DNA from: Cryptomeria japonica
Taxonomy: Eukaryota; Streptophyta; Pinopsida; Cupressales; Cupressaceae
Direction of reading: 5' to 3'
Assembly (NCBI RefSeq): GCF_030272615.1
Contig: NC_081414.1
Coordinates: 520,005,185-520,069,184 of the forward strand
DNA: 64,000 bases
Below, in pieces: positions 1 to 10,346 of the stretch; position 1 is the first letter of the stretch, and every line of letters begins with the position of its first letter. A model generated the notes under the pieces. That model did no database searches, had not been told where the DNA came from, and saw nothing but the letters and a program-made list of their open reading frames with translations. The position numbers and the translations under genes were made by a program.

Positions 1-1032
1 CATTCTGATTCCATTATCAATCATTTTTCCAAAACTTTGATTTCCTTGTATTTTTAAGTGATAACTCATTTGATCATTTAATTTGTCGATGAATATGTCC
101 ATTTTTTTGTATTCTGACATTGTACGAGGATGTCGCAAAGCTAATCATCTCCATCATTGTAAAAATGTCATGAAAGGTTCTCCACTTTTTTGTTTGGCAT
201 TACATAGGTCTAGCATTGCTACTTCATGTTGTATGTTGCAAGAGTATTGTGAAACAAACTTATCCACCAATTCTGAGAATGATATGATTACAGGTGGAAG
301 TTTGGAGAACCATTCCATAGCTAGTCCAGTTAAGCTTTTGGGGAATAATCTCATTAAGTAGGTATCCTTGTGTGCAAATTCTATACTCAATGTGCAAAAA
401 TTATCGTATATGATCTTGAGGGCCAATGGTACCATGTTTAGGTTTCTATTGAATGGATAAGGATAGATTTCTTGAAGTGAGTATTATCTAACATTTCCTC
501 TTTGCATATCTTGAATTTGTGTTTGCAATGTTTGTAGTTGTTGTGTGAGAGTTGTGATAGGATTATGGACATGATTTGTTCTTGCATGACCATGATTTTA
601 CACCCTAGGGGGATTTGGATCTCATCTTGTTTCATCTCTAGTCCTTCTTGTATCTTCATTGGATTGAATGTTATTCAAAATTTCCACTTCATCTCTTTTG
701 GGTATGTAAGTTTCTTCATTGGTTCTGGTGTTATTGGGAATTGATGTGTCATTCATGTGAAGACCAAAAATATCCTCATATTGTTCATTATTAGAGGGAG
801 GATCACTTTTCTTTTGTGTCAATTTGTTAACATCAAAATCTTGGGGAAGTGTAGCACCAGATTTTGCTAGCATTAGAAAATATTTTTCTTTTTCTTCCTC
901 CAATAATTTCTGCATAAATTTATCAAATTGAGGATCCTTTTTGATGTCTCTAATATTTTGTTCTATTATTTCTTCTTTGACTTGTATTTCATATTCGTGT
1001 TCCATGGTTATATACTCTTCAGTTGTTTCCAA
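1..1032 (-). pseudogene. Gypsy-type gag, N-terminal and core part (element G2)
   Basis: Reading leftward, three overlapping open stretches (622-1032, 438-659, 154-435) make a broken gag. The first is acidic and Lys/Glu-rich with repeated EEE/KE runs. The last contains the hallmark of the plant retrotransposon gag core: a LTG.AMEWF..LPP segment, then SF.ELVDKFVSQYS and an E.FM.FLQ tail. Frame changes separate the pieces, so no intact polyprotein is made. The gene runs off the left edge, so protease and pol, if present, lie outside. The nearest upstream primer site in the same orientation is at 14506-14518, once the E1 insertion is discounted. Assignment to the Gypsy superfamily rests on the gag core alone and is moderately sure. 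Linking it to the LTR at 14521 is inference. Confidence 0.7.
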
Positions 1033-1875
1033 TGTTTTAATTTCTATCTCTGTGATTCTTCGTCTCTGAGATCTAGTTAGAATGGGAATACACGTGTGTT
1101 ATTTGGCTAGGATTCAATTTCCCAAAAGTTGGTTTTGATAAGTGAACAATTGTTAAGGTAAATGTGATAGTGTGATATGACACGAAAAGATGGTTCATGT
1201 GTTTAAAGTTTTGCAAGTTTTTTGATCTTTGATTTAGGAGTGCAATGATGATGATTTGATAAGAACCAAGTCTAGTAGGAATGATATATCCTACGATGTG
1301 GGACAAGATTATCTTGACCAAACGTTTCAGTTTTGTGATAAAGGATGATAGATTCTGATGAGAAACTATGTTTGAGTGATTAGTTTATCAAAGAGGGTGA
1401 TAATGCACTTTGAGATGTTTAGATCTTGAACTTGTTTAGGATAAGCACTTGAAAATCTTGAGGTGTTTATGTTCTAAAGTCTAATTTTGACGGATGATAA
1501 ATTGACAAAGTGAACCAAGAAGACAATCTAAGCACAAAGTGATAAATAATCGATGTTTTTGATTACTACAAATTGACCAAGAAGAAATGAAAAATCTAAA
1601 AAAGGCATACAGGACACAGCTTTGGACTAGCAGAAATAGAGACTTGTACGACAAACTATACAGGCCCAAATGACAAAAGATACAAGCCCATACGACAAAC
1701 TAGGATTTTTATGTGAAAAAGAAAAGGCTTGTACGATAGTATTTTCTAAACCATATGACAAATAACTAGACCATATGATGAACTTTCCTAAACCATATGA
1801 CAAGATAAATGACTTGTATGAACAAGAGCAGATCAGAGGAAAATGTGTTTGTTTGGTTGAATTTTAATCAATGAA
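1033..1875 (-). other. G2 leader, part left of the E1 insertion
   Basis: No coding potential is visible. The stretch holds a cluster of degenerate TACGACA / CATATGACA words (about 1640-1830). A similar cluster recurs at 12490-12630 on the other side of E1, which supports both sides having been one continuous leader before E1 arrived. Position 1876 is where the sequence also found at 11522 begins, so 1875/1876 marks the E1 target site. Confidence 0.5.
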
Positions 1876-2096
1876 TTTTGATGTTTTTCTTATGTTTTCA
1901 AGTTTTAGATGCCTATTTTTTTTTTTCAATTTAGGGATGAATACACAACAAACACGCGATATGATAAGTGACCACAAGTATGCTAACCCTAAGGAGGTTG
2001 GCTGAGGAGAGAAAACCATTGATTGCAAACTTAGGTACACACCCAATAGCTAATTAGAATATGGCCGCTGAGTCTCATGCAATGGATTCTCAATGC
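1876..2096. repeat. Left copy of the duplicated E1 flank (pair with 11522-11738)
   Basis: About 220 bp that recurs in the same orientation at 11522-11738, immediately outside the right-hand E1 LTR. The copies share the TTTTGATG start, a T-run, the ACAAACACGCGATATGATAAG block and the GCTGAGTCTCATGCAATGG end, with scattered substitutions and small indels. It ends in CTCAATGC (2089-2096), an 8-bp word also present inside E1 (9965-9972) and at the end of the right copy (11731-11738). This is far longer than the usual 5-bp target duplication. Confidence 0.85.
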
Positions 2097-2470
2097 ATCA
2101 AGATTTTCAGTCATCTATGTGCTGAAATGTTCATGTTCTCTTTTCATTGCTTTTAGTTGATTAGCCAGTGCTTTGTTCTTTTCTTTCAATACTCCAATCA
2201 TTTCTTTAGTCTCTTTAGATATACTATTCTCAGATGATGTCTCAATTTGTTCTACTAACTCTTGAGAGTCCTACAAATCATCATATAATCTTTTTCTCAC
2301 TTTCAGAGATTTTTGCATTTGCCTTTGCATGTCTGCAATCACTTGATTAGCATGATCTAGCTCTTCTTGCAGATACACAATCCTCCAAGATTGTTTATAG
2401 CCTTCCATTGATATGATCTTTATCTTTAGGTAGTTAAACCCTTTTCCAAGATTGAAGCTCTAATACCAAT
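2097..2470 (-). mobile_element. Extra 374-bp fragment of the E1 5' internal region
   Basis: The stretch matches 9973-10346 along its whole length, with the same size (374 bp), and includes the primer-site complement (about 2456-2470) directly abutting an LTR. It encodes the start of the coiled-coil gag-like protein, including the same in-frame TAG near 2274 that is found at about 10147. It lies left of the 3' LTR, where ordinary host flank should be, so the LTR at 2471-3657 has internal sequence on both sides. That is the signature of a former LTR-internal-LTR-internal-LTR tandem. Confidence 0.85.
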
Positions 2471-3657
2471 TGTTAGGCCCAATATGGAAAGCTAATGTAC
2501 TGAGAGGGGAGGGGTGAATCAGTACTTCAAATCCTTTTCTTAACAATATCTTTACTATTAAGCAGAAACTGAATAGTGCAGTAACATAATATAATGCTAA
2601 AACAAATAAATAACAATCATACATGATTCACTCCATAACACATATATTTTGGTAACGCATAAACTCTTGGTTAGAGAGAAAAACTGCAGTGGGGATGGCA
2701 CCCACAACTTCACTACTGCAATAATAAAGGTTGCTCGGTTAGAGCTACATGTTTAGCTATTTCTGATAGCTTACCCTATTAGGAGTATCAAGAACTATTA
2801 GATCTACCATGCTAAAGGATTTTACAACACTTAATTTTAATGTTGCACCTGGTTAGAGGTTTTACAATTTATAGACTTGATTAGAGTCTTTTACCCTGTT
2901 AAAGGTTTCTCTTACAACTTCAAAATATTACAATAAAATCATTACAAATATCTACAAATTTACATCTGGAATGTTATAGAAGATTCTATGTGCTCAGAAT
3001 AAGACTACGTTGCTTATAGCATACCTCGGTAACCCATATAGTAACTCGGTAAACCCTTCTATTTACTGTTATTTGACTGTTCTCTAAAATCCTTCTCGGT
3101 GACCTTTGTGTCTCTGTAATAGTCATAACACTTAGTGCTTTCACATGTCTTGCTTCATATATTTCTATATCTTCCTTTCTATCATGCTCCATGTATATGT
3201 GTGATCTTAATCCATTTTGTATAAATAGATCTCTTATGTCGATGATCCATTCATTGCTTTGATCTTACAAACATGTTTTATTGAATGAATAACCATGCAA
3301 AATATTTCATTGGTTAGATGACCTCGAAATCATACACAATCTTTAAGTGCAATTTCCAATGTGATAACGGTTCTATGTTCCTTGATCTTGTAACACGTTT
3401 CATATGTATGTCCAGGTTCAATTAATCTGGTAACACATTTCACTTGGTGTATGTCAACTCAGTGTGTCATATTTGCTGCTTGGTGGACATGGAATGATAC
3501 TCGGTAGAAAGCTCAGTGCATATTGGGCTCTTGACTACTTTCTTCTATAACCGACTGGATTGTGCATACCGACTGAATATTTCAGTAGAGATAACCGACT
3601 AGAGTATATAGAATAACTTTGAACATAAAACTAATGGCAACTTGATAAGTAGTAACA
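2471..3657 (-). repeat. E1 3' LTR (left)
   Basis: 1187 bp, TG...CA termini, aligning end to end with 10347-11521 with scattered substitutions and small indels. The purine tract lies immediately to the right (3658-3676). Positions 2497-2525 form a perfect 7-bp stem, GTACTGA / TCAGTAC, around a GA-rich loop. Confidence 0.9.
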
Positions 3658-4018
3658 ATCTCCCCTTTTGACATTAGTTGAAATGTTTGACAAAAACTGC
3701 TTTCAAAGTTATAACTCAATAATCTATATACTTTGCAAAATTTGACTATACTGACAGTATATACAATAGTCAATGAAATAGTAAATCCAAATATACTCCC
3801 GTTATCAATATACAGTACAAAACTCTCATTTTGTATGCTCGGTGATCTGCTCTTGTTCTTTGCTTACTGTTCTGTTCACTACTTAGTTTGCTGCTCTTGG
3901 ATACTCTGCTTACTCTGCTTGGTATACTCCCCATGTATACTACACTCATTTTGTTTGATACTATACTTTGATGCTTTGAATACTATATCACTCCCCCTTT
4001 TTGACAAACATCAAAATT
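3658..4018 (-). promoter_or_regulatory. E1 polypurine tract(s) and 3' untranslated end
   Basis: On the minus strand CAAAAGGGGAGAT (complement of 3658-3670) touches the 3' LTR, where the plus-strand primer is expected. A second purine run, AAAAAGGGGGAGTG, is the complement of about 3992-4006, some 330 bp upstream. More than one such tract before the 3' LTR is a known trait of Sireviruses. The same layout recurs in S, C2 and C3 in this window. Confidence 0.7.
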
Positions 4019-7000
4019 TAGTTACCATTCGGTGGTGGCAACTGGTCAAAAATGGATTTGTACTTTGTCCGTGCTTCGGTGAGAGCGACAGAGAGGACAT
4101 CCTTTACACTGTCTATTAAAGAATTATGCGCTTGAATATCAGCCAGTAATGATATTAAGCCATCTAAAGTTCTTCCCTCTTATGTAGTAGATAAGTATGT
4201 GGCTCAGTTGATCTGTTCTTGGACAGATGAAAGATGAGGAAGGAATAATGTCTGAAGTGTCATTATGTCCATCCTGATCTTGTGTTCTTCATTTCTTAGG
4301 TCTAATTGTTGAGCCATGAGTTGTTGTAACTTTGTATAGAAATTCTAAACTGAATTGGGCTCTGTGGTCAACTTATTTGAGAGATCAGTGATCTCTTTCT
4401 CAATTGCTTCTATTTTATTTTTGATATCTTTAATGAATAAAGAAAATGTACAAAGTTTCTAAAATAAATAAAGAATGTGCTTGAGTTGAGGGGACAACTC
4501 AGCAATAAATTTGACAAGTTTGACTTTGCCAATAGCTATAGCTTTATGTACCTCTTCTATCATTTTTGCAGTGAGCTCTTTGTCTTTTATCTTGCTCAAA
4601 TATTCAAATGCATCTACTCCAAATGTCTCTATCTTGGTTAGGAGTCCATCCAGTTGAATGTGGATGGCTACATCTTTGGTTATTGTAGCTTCAAGTAGCA
4701 TATCTGTTAAGAGTGCTTTCACCTTCTGAAGTACTTTATTTTTCTTTTGAATAGCCATTTGCTTTTCTTGTTCGGCCTTTGCTTTGCATAGTTCACCGAA
4801 ATCAATGAGTGCTTGCCCCTTTAATTTGGATATATAAACATTGGGCATCACTATTGGTTTAAAAATCTACTTTGAAACTATGCTTTTTCATCTTCTTTTC
4901 TTTACCTTTCACTGATTGAACTAATACAATGGCTTGCAAGGCTTGATGACCCTCAGTAGGTTGCTCAGTAGAGGAAACACTTTGGTCGGTTTCTTTAGCC
5001 TCTATAGTGTCCTTTGGTGTCTCGGTACTTGGTGTCTCAGTTGCAACATTTTCAATGACAGAAGGTTCTTGAGAAGTCTATTCTTGAGTAGTACCTTCTC
5101 CTGCTATAGACTTGTGACATTCGGTGCCTTGATCCATATCTTGAGGGGCTTTAGTTGAGATAGGTTGATTGATTGGTGGATAAGGCTGAACTTGTTTCAA
5201 GACTAATTCACTGGATACAAGTTTTGCATATGCATTGCCTTCTATCATTTCCTGTTCAGGTGCCTCTGTATCCATGATATCTTCATCTATTTGAATGGTG
5301 TTAGCAGGGTCTTGCTCGGTAACATCAGGATCTTGCTTGGTGACATCAACTATTTCAACTTCAGCTTGCTCACCGGCATCCTTGTTTCTAAAGATTTCCT
5401 GCCACTTTTCTTTTGTCTCATTTTCCACTTCAATATATAGCCCATTCATCAGTTTCAAGGCTTTTTGTTTGACGAGGAACTTTTTGTGGTAGGTTGTCAG
5501 ATGTTCTTTTATTTCAGCTACTGACATGTCAAGAAAGAGATGTACCAGACTTCTTTCTTTGATCTGTTTCTCCAAGTCCAGGGCATATTGCCACTTGTTA
5601 TCAATATGTGCATATAATTCTTTTGGAAGAGAATTAGAGACTTCTAATGGGACCAATCAGAATTTCAGAAGTGTGCAGATGACAGCTTCTTCTATTTGTC
5701 TCTTTTCATCATCATTTTTGGATTCATACTTAACATATCTAAATCCTCCAAATCCACCATATTCCTTCAGATTAGTACAAAAAATTTCAACACTATGTAC
5801 ATTTACCTTCTTTCTCTGGACAATCTAAAATTTGCTTGCATCCTCAGATTCGGTGTCACTAGACTCTTTTGCCAAAATGAGTCTTCGAGTAGATTTCTTG
5901 TAAGTTTTTGTTACCTTGGGAGCAGTAACACTCTTTGTTTTCTTACTTGATGAAGCTGGAGATGCTCTTGTGTTAGGTCGCTTTGTTGGAGGAGTCGATG
6001 AGGCCTTTGATGAATCCTGTTTCTTTCTTTTCAACACTTTTCCCTTAGGCAATTTGGTGCTTAGTGTTATAGCTACCTCTTGGGCTTTAGATTCCTCTTT
6101 GGTAATGGCTATAGTGCCTTTGACAGGTGTGGAGGAAGAATCTTCTCCGAATTTCTCCAATAATGCCTTTATCATCTTTATTGCCTTTCTTGTAGCTTTG
6201 GGTACTACAATGCTCATTTTTACTTTTTCCTTCACTTCTTCATAGGTTCCATACCTCAGCTCGGTAGCATGTCTTGGCAATGTAAGAAATGCATCAATTT
6301 GTTGTTGTGTGATGTCAAAATCAATCTCGTAACCCATAGGTGACAAAGATTGAGTTCTTGGTTCCACAACATTCACATAATAGTAATCAATGTCTACTTC
6401 AAAACATATGTCATCTTTGTATTTCTCCACTAGCTTGGGTGTTATCCAATACCTGTTATGCATTTTCTCTTGAAACTTACTAAAGTAGTAGTTCCCAAAC
6501 AACTTTACTGACTGATGGAATGAATTTTTCAAAATAGAAAAACATGCATACAAGTAGTGTTCCAACCTTTAGTGTATTAGATGAGTTGTTCTTCTTCAGC
6601 TTCCTGATGGTGTTCAGATTTTCAAATAGTTTTTTCAGCAACACCTCACATAGATCAATTTTCATGCCTTTCTTCATAATTTTGTATGCTAAGTCTACTG
6701 CTACATAGGGTACACTATTTTCCCTTGCCGATTGAAAGAAACAATAACCTATTACTCTAATGGCAAATTTTAGTTCTGCATCAATGACATTGTTCAATTT
6801 CAATCCTCTGCAATCTGATTCTACTCCAGTTAAACTGATCAATTCCTTATGTGATATCATTTTTTGAGCTCGGGCATGATCATAAATAGGGTAATTGGTA
6901 ATTAGATGAATGATTTCCTTGGTAATCTTAAATGGTTGCTCTTCTAGCCACATGAAGTCATCATGAACTCTGCTCAGAACAAACTTGACCCACTAGGGTT

Positions 7001-7304
7001 TGAACACACATGGATAGGTTAGGGCTTCAGTTAATCGCTTGATCTTAATTTCCTCAAACTTGCTATCCAATTTACCATCGGTGCACAATTCATCATATGT
7101 GTCTTTGATTTCAACATGACCGAGTTCTTCAACATGACATTTGGTGAAGAATCTCACATCCTCGACTAATAACACTCTATCTGGGATGAGTGAAAATGCG
7201 GTTTTGTCATCTGGTTCAGATGCAACTTTGGGAGTTAAAGAGTATTTTAGTGAGGGCTTTTCAACATTCTTAACAACAATGGGATCTTGGATCTTAGGTG
7301 CCAT
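3990..7304 (-). pseudogene. E1 second ORF (ORF2), unknown function, degenerate
   Basis: Open stretches 7304-6993, 6953-6480, 6565-5825, 5656-5078 and 4851-4459 follow one another leftward and read as one protein of roughly 950-1000 residues broken by a TAG after residue about 103 and by frame changes. It starts MAPK at 7304. Visible parts: a block with FFTKCHVEELG and an I.D.YDELC segment; WLEEQPFKIT..IIHLITNYP; ARENSVPYVAVDLAYKI; a Lys/Ser/Thr/Pro-rich basic stretch (about 6100-5850); then an acidic, coiled-coil-prone C-terminal half. No enzyme motif is visible. C2 has a recognisable relative (34413-31694). I do not know its function. It resembles the loosely defined plant-mobile or putative-transposon-protein ORFs of plant genomes only in its I(T)..I..(I)TGLP-like rhythm, which is weak evidence. 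Confidence 0.65.
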
Positions 7305-7917
7305 TTGTAGATTTCAGATAAAAACTAACAAAAGATTCTTAGGGTTTGAGGATTTTCAAACGACAGATGCTTCACACTTAGCAGATAATAATAACCTGAT
7401 AAGTTCAGTAAACCAACTTAACAATGCATTGAGATTGATGTAAATACCTTGAATTTTGCTTTGTAGAAGGTTTGATTGCCTTTTATTTGCTTTCCTTTGC
7501 TCTCTCAAAAACATGGTAAGTGAAAATGACTGCGTAAATGCGTTAAGTACACAATATACCTTATCGAGCTCCATGCGGGTTAGGTCAAAAACATTAAATG
7601 CACTTGGTTCCACTAAACTTTCTTCCCTTTTTTGGTGCTTTAACTGAATAACCAAACTTCCTTCATTTACCAACTTGACACGTTTCCTGTATTTACTGAC
7701 TTGACAAGTTTCCTGTATAGTGCTCCAAAAGACTTTGATAGAATTTCAAACTTACTACTACATCTTAATTATGCAGATTTTGAATTAAGTACATAATAAA
7801 ATAGGAATTGTTAAGATTTAACCTTGAGAGAATGCAGTACCTTCATACCTTTACCGATTAATTTGGAATAGGAGCACCTAACTTGGTAGGTAAGGTGCTT
7901 TCTTCATTTGAGCACCT
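7305..7917 (-). other. Spacer between E1 gag and ORF2
   Basis: 613 bp between the gag-like stop and the ORF2 start. It holds one 105-codon open stretch (7673-7356) with no recognisable motif, probably fortuitous. The C2 element has a shorter stretch at the equivalent place (about 34764-34414). Confidence 0.45.
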
Positions 7918-10131
7918 TCATATCTTTAATTTTTCTTTTATTTCCTCAATGTCTTTTCTAGGTTGATCTTTGCAATCTCCAGCCAAGTGTCCAACTTCGT
8001 GACAATGAAAACATGCCATACCAGGATTTCTCCATGATCTTTGGTTGTTCATCCCAAACCTTATAAAGCAGTTGGCACTTATATGTCTATGTCTTCCACA
8101 AGATTCACACCATATCCTTGTATTGTAATCCAATGGTACTGCAGCATATTGTCGGTTAAGATCTCTGTGGGTTCGGTAGCTTCTAGTATTTGCTTGGTGT
8201 GCATACCACATATAGTTCTTTTGCTTATACCAACACTTCTCAGTACTATGTCCATATCTATTGCAGTTTTTACAAAACCGTTTGAATTTTGCCTTAAAAT
8301 AATTGTTAACAGACTTTGTCCTACATTGATTAGATGTGTGACCATATTTATTGTAATTGTGGGTGAATTCACAAAGATAGTTCCCACTTTTGCCAACGAA
8401 GGAATTTCGCGAAAGTGGGAACTTTGATTTTCTAGGTGTTCGAGCAAAATAGTGGTATTAGCTCGAACTACCCCTGGGAGTTCGAGCGAACCATGATGCA
8501 GACCTGGGTTTGCTCGAACTGCAAGTGACTTTGTATGGGCTAAAATCAAGCCTATTGGTTCGAGCAAATGGGGGTTCACTCGAACCATAAGGGATTCAAG
8601 CGAACCCCATTCACCCAAAGTACTGTTCATTCGAACCCTCCAATTTGAGGTTTCTCCCAAAAAATTTTAGAATTCTGAAGAATTAATGACTTTGGAGCTC
8701 TGGTTCAAAGCATGAATGAAATAATCTTGATAACCCAAAAATATTAGATGGTAGTACTTAGAGCAAGCTTTCCAACGAGTATAATTTTGTTATATTTTGA
8801 ATTTATTATGTTCTTGTTTTTTTAATTTCATGGAAAATTGGTTTTTCATCGAACATGAACTTCTCTGTTCAACGCATTGGGAAAAATATGAAACTAATTC
8901 AAAAAATTTTTGAAAAATATCTATGCCCCTGGTATTGATGTCTTCTTTCTAACAAAAAAAGAAAATTGAATTTTGATTTATATAGAACAAGTTATCTGTT
9001 CAAACGTAAACCTATGTCTGAATTATGACTAGTCGGACTTCAAAACTTTATAAAATGAAAAATATTGAACATATCACTATAAAACCAAATGCAAGCCCTG
9101 GATATTGATGTTACAAACCAAAATTTGAAATAATTGAGTTTTTATCATTTATAGAAAAAAAGTTATGTGTTTCAGAAGGTACCTCACTCTTAAAAAATGT
9201 AGTTTGTTGTAAAAAACTACTTTTCGGGGGAGATGGAAAATTTTTTAAAAAAATACTTCAAAAAAATTTGAAAAAAATGTATATAGAATCTACAAACAAA
9301 ATTCTAGAAATCACTAATTTACATCACCTTTAAATTTTTAATAGTTTAAAAGTTATAGTTCTCAGAAGTTGAAGATTATTTTAAAAATGTACATCTCAGT
9401 GTCAAAAGTGGCAAAAAAGTGGGAACCATTATTGTGAGTTCACCCTTGTAACAATAACCATTGGACTTAGTGACATTCGGTTTCTTACCTTTTTTGATTT
9501 GGTAGATGTTGGCAGTGTGATCTTGATTTCCACAGTAGTTGTAAATAGGATTCTTTCTTTTGAAGTTCTTCTTGATTCTAGCTTGCTTTGATGATTCTCC
9601 TCTCTCGATAGTATGGATTCCCTTCTCATTAGAGTCATTTCCTTTGTAACCGAGTCTTGCATCTTTGTTGGGTCATCTTGTGTTTAGTTTCTCATCCAAC
9701 ATATTTGATGCTTCATAACTCTTCTTCAATGTTTCTTTGGATTTCATCTCTGTTTCAATTTCATTGGTCAACCTTGATACTTCAAGTCTCAATGCTTGAT
9801 TCTCATCATCTTTCAGATTTGCTTCATGATGTGCATAACCTAGTTGATCTGACAGGTTTTGTTGAATTCCAGTCATCCTTGTGATTTCATCATTCTTATC
9901 AGATACTAAGGCTTCAAGTTGTTGTTTCTCTCTTTCTAGATCTCTTACTTTATCCTTGACTGTCCTCAATGCATCAAGATTTTCAGTCATATGTGTGCTG
10001 AAATGTTCATGTTCTCTTTTCATTGCTTTTAGTTGATCAGCTAGTGCTTTGTTCTTTTCTTTCAATACTCCAATCATTTCTTCAGTCTCTTCAGCTATAC
10101 TATTTTCTGATAATGTCTCAATTTGTTCCAC
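7918..10131 (-). pseudogene. E1 gag-like protein: coiled coil plus CCHC knuckle array
   Basis: From 10131 leftward comes a long coiled coil (KEKNKALADQLKAMKREHEH, then Leu/Glu/Lys heptads to about 9690), then a TGA at 9670-9672. The same frame continues with a basic linker and CCHC-like knuckles. One near 9540-9500 has Tyr at two Cys positions. The next is split by the inserted element and has Tyr for its second Cys. Three regular ones follow: CKNCNRYGHSTEKC (about 8260-8220), CESCGRHRHISANC and CFHCHEVGHLAGDC (8140-7960). The inserted block (8361-9449 with one target copy) is 1089 bp, a multiple of three, so both sides are in register. Upstream, the frame passes a TAG (about 10147) that is also in the 2097-2470 copy. 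CCHC knuckles of this type bind RNA in Gag; the capsid fold itself is not evident. Confidence 0.7.
8361..9445. mobile_element. 1085-bp non-coding element with terminal inverted repeats
   Basis: The ends are inverted copies over about 35 bp: the left reads GGGTGAATTCACAA then GTTCCCACTTTTGCCA, and the right end reads the same on the other strand with a few changes and a TT insertion. The flanks are TTGT (8357-8360) and TTGT (9446-9449). Removing 8361-9449 gives a continuous frame through a CCHC knuckle of the host gag, which fixes the boundaries. The left end can also fold on itself (8380-8390 with 8412-8422). Bases 8438-8637 carry about seven GTTCGAGC / GCTCGAAC-type words in both orientations. 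The rest is AT-rich. No transposase ORF is seen, so it is non-autonomous. The superfamily is not assigned: a 4-bp duplication with GGGT termini does not match the common plant DNA transposons. Confidence 0.7.
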
Positions 10132-10331
10132 TAACTCTTGAGAGTCCTACAAATCATTAGATAATCTTCTTCTCACTTTCAGAGATTTTTGCATTTTCCA
10201 TTGCATGTCTATAATCACTTGATTAGCATGATCCATCTCTTCTTACAGATACATAATCCTCCAAGATTGTTTATAGCCTTCTATTCATAATATATTTCTC
10301 TTTAGGTAGTTAAACCCTTTTCCAAGATTGA

Positions 10332-10346
10332 AGCTCTGATACCAAT
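10332..10346 (-). promoter_or_regulatory. E1 primer binding site (initiator tRNA-Met type)
   Basis: The minus strand reads ATTGGTATCAGAGCT directly after the LTR terminus TAACA. TGGTATCAGAGC is complementary to the 3' end of plant initiator tRNA-Met, the usual minus-strand primer of Copia and many Gypsy elements. It fixes orientation and makes 10347-11521 the 5' LTR. Confidence 0.9.

Noticed and set aside
3733-4119. 128-codon plus-strand stretch with hydrophobic, Cys-rich residues that looks like membrane protein
   Set aside because: It is the complement of the E1 ORF2 3' end and purine tracts; poly-pyrimidine complement gives Leu/Phe/Cys-rich shadows.
8362-8371. GTGAATTCAC and GTGAGTTCAC as a 10-bp target duplication
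   Set aside because: The word is its own reverse complement, so it belongs to the inverted ends; TTGT outside it, with frame restoration, fits better.
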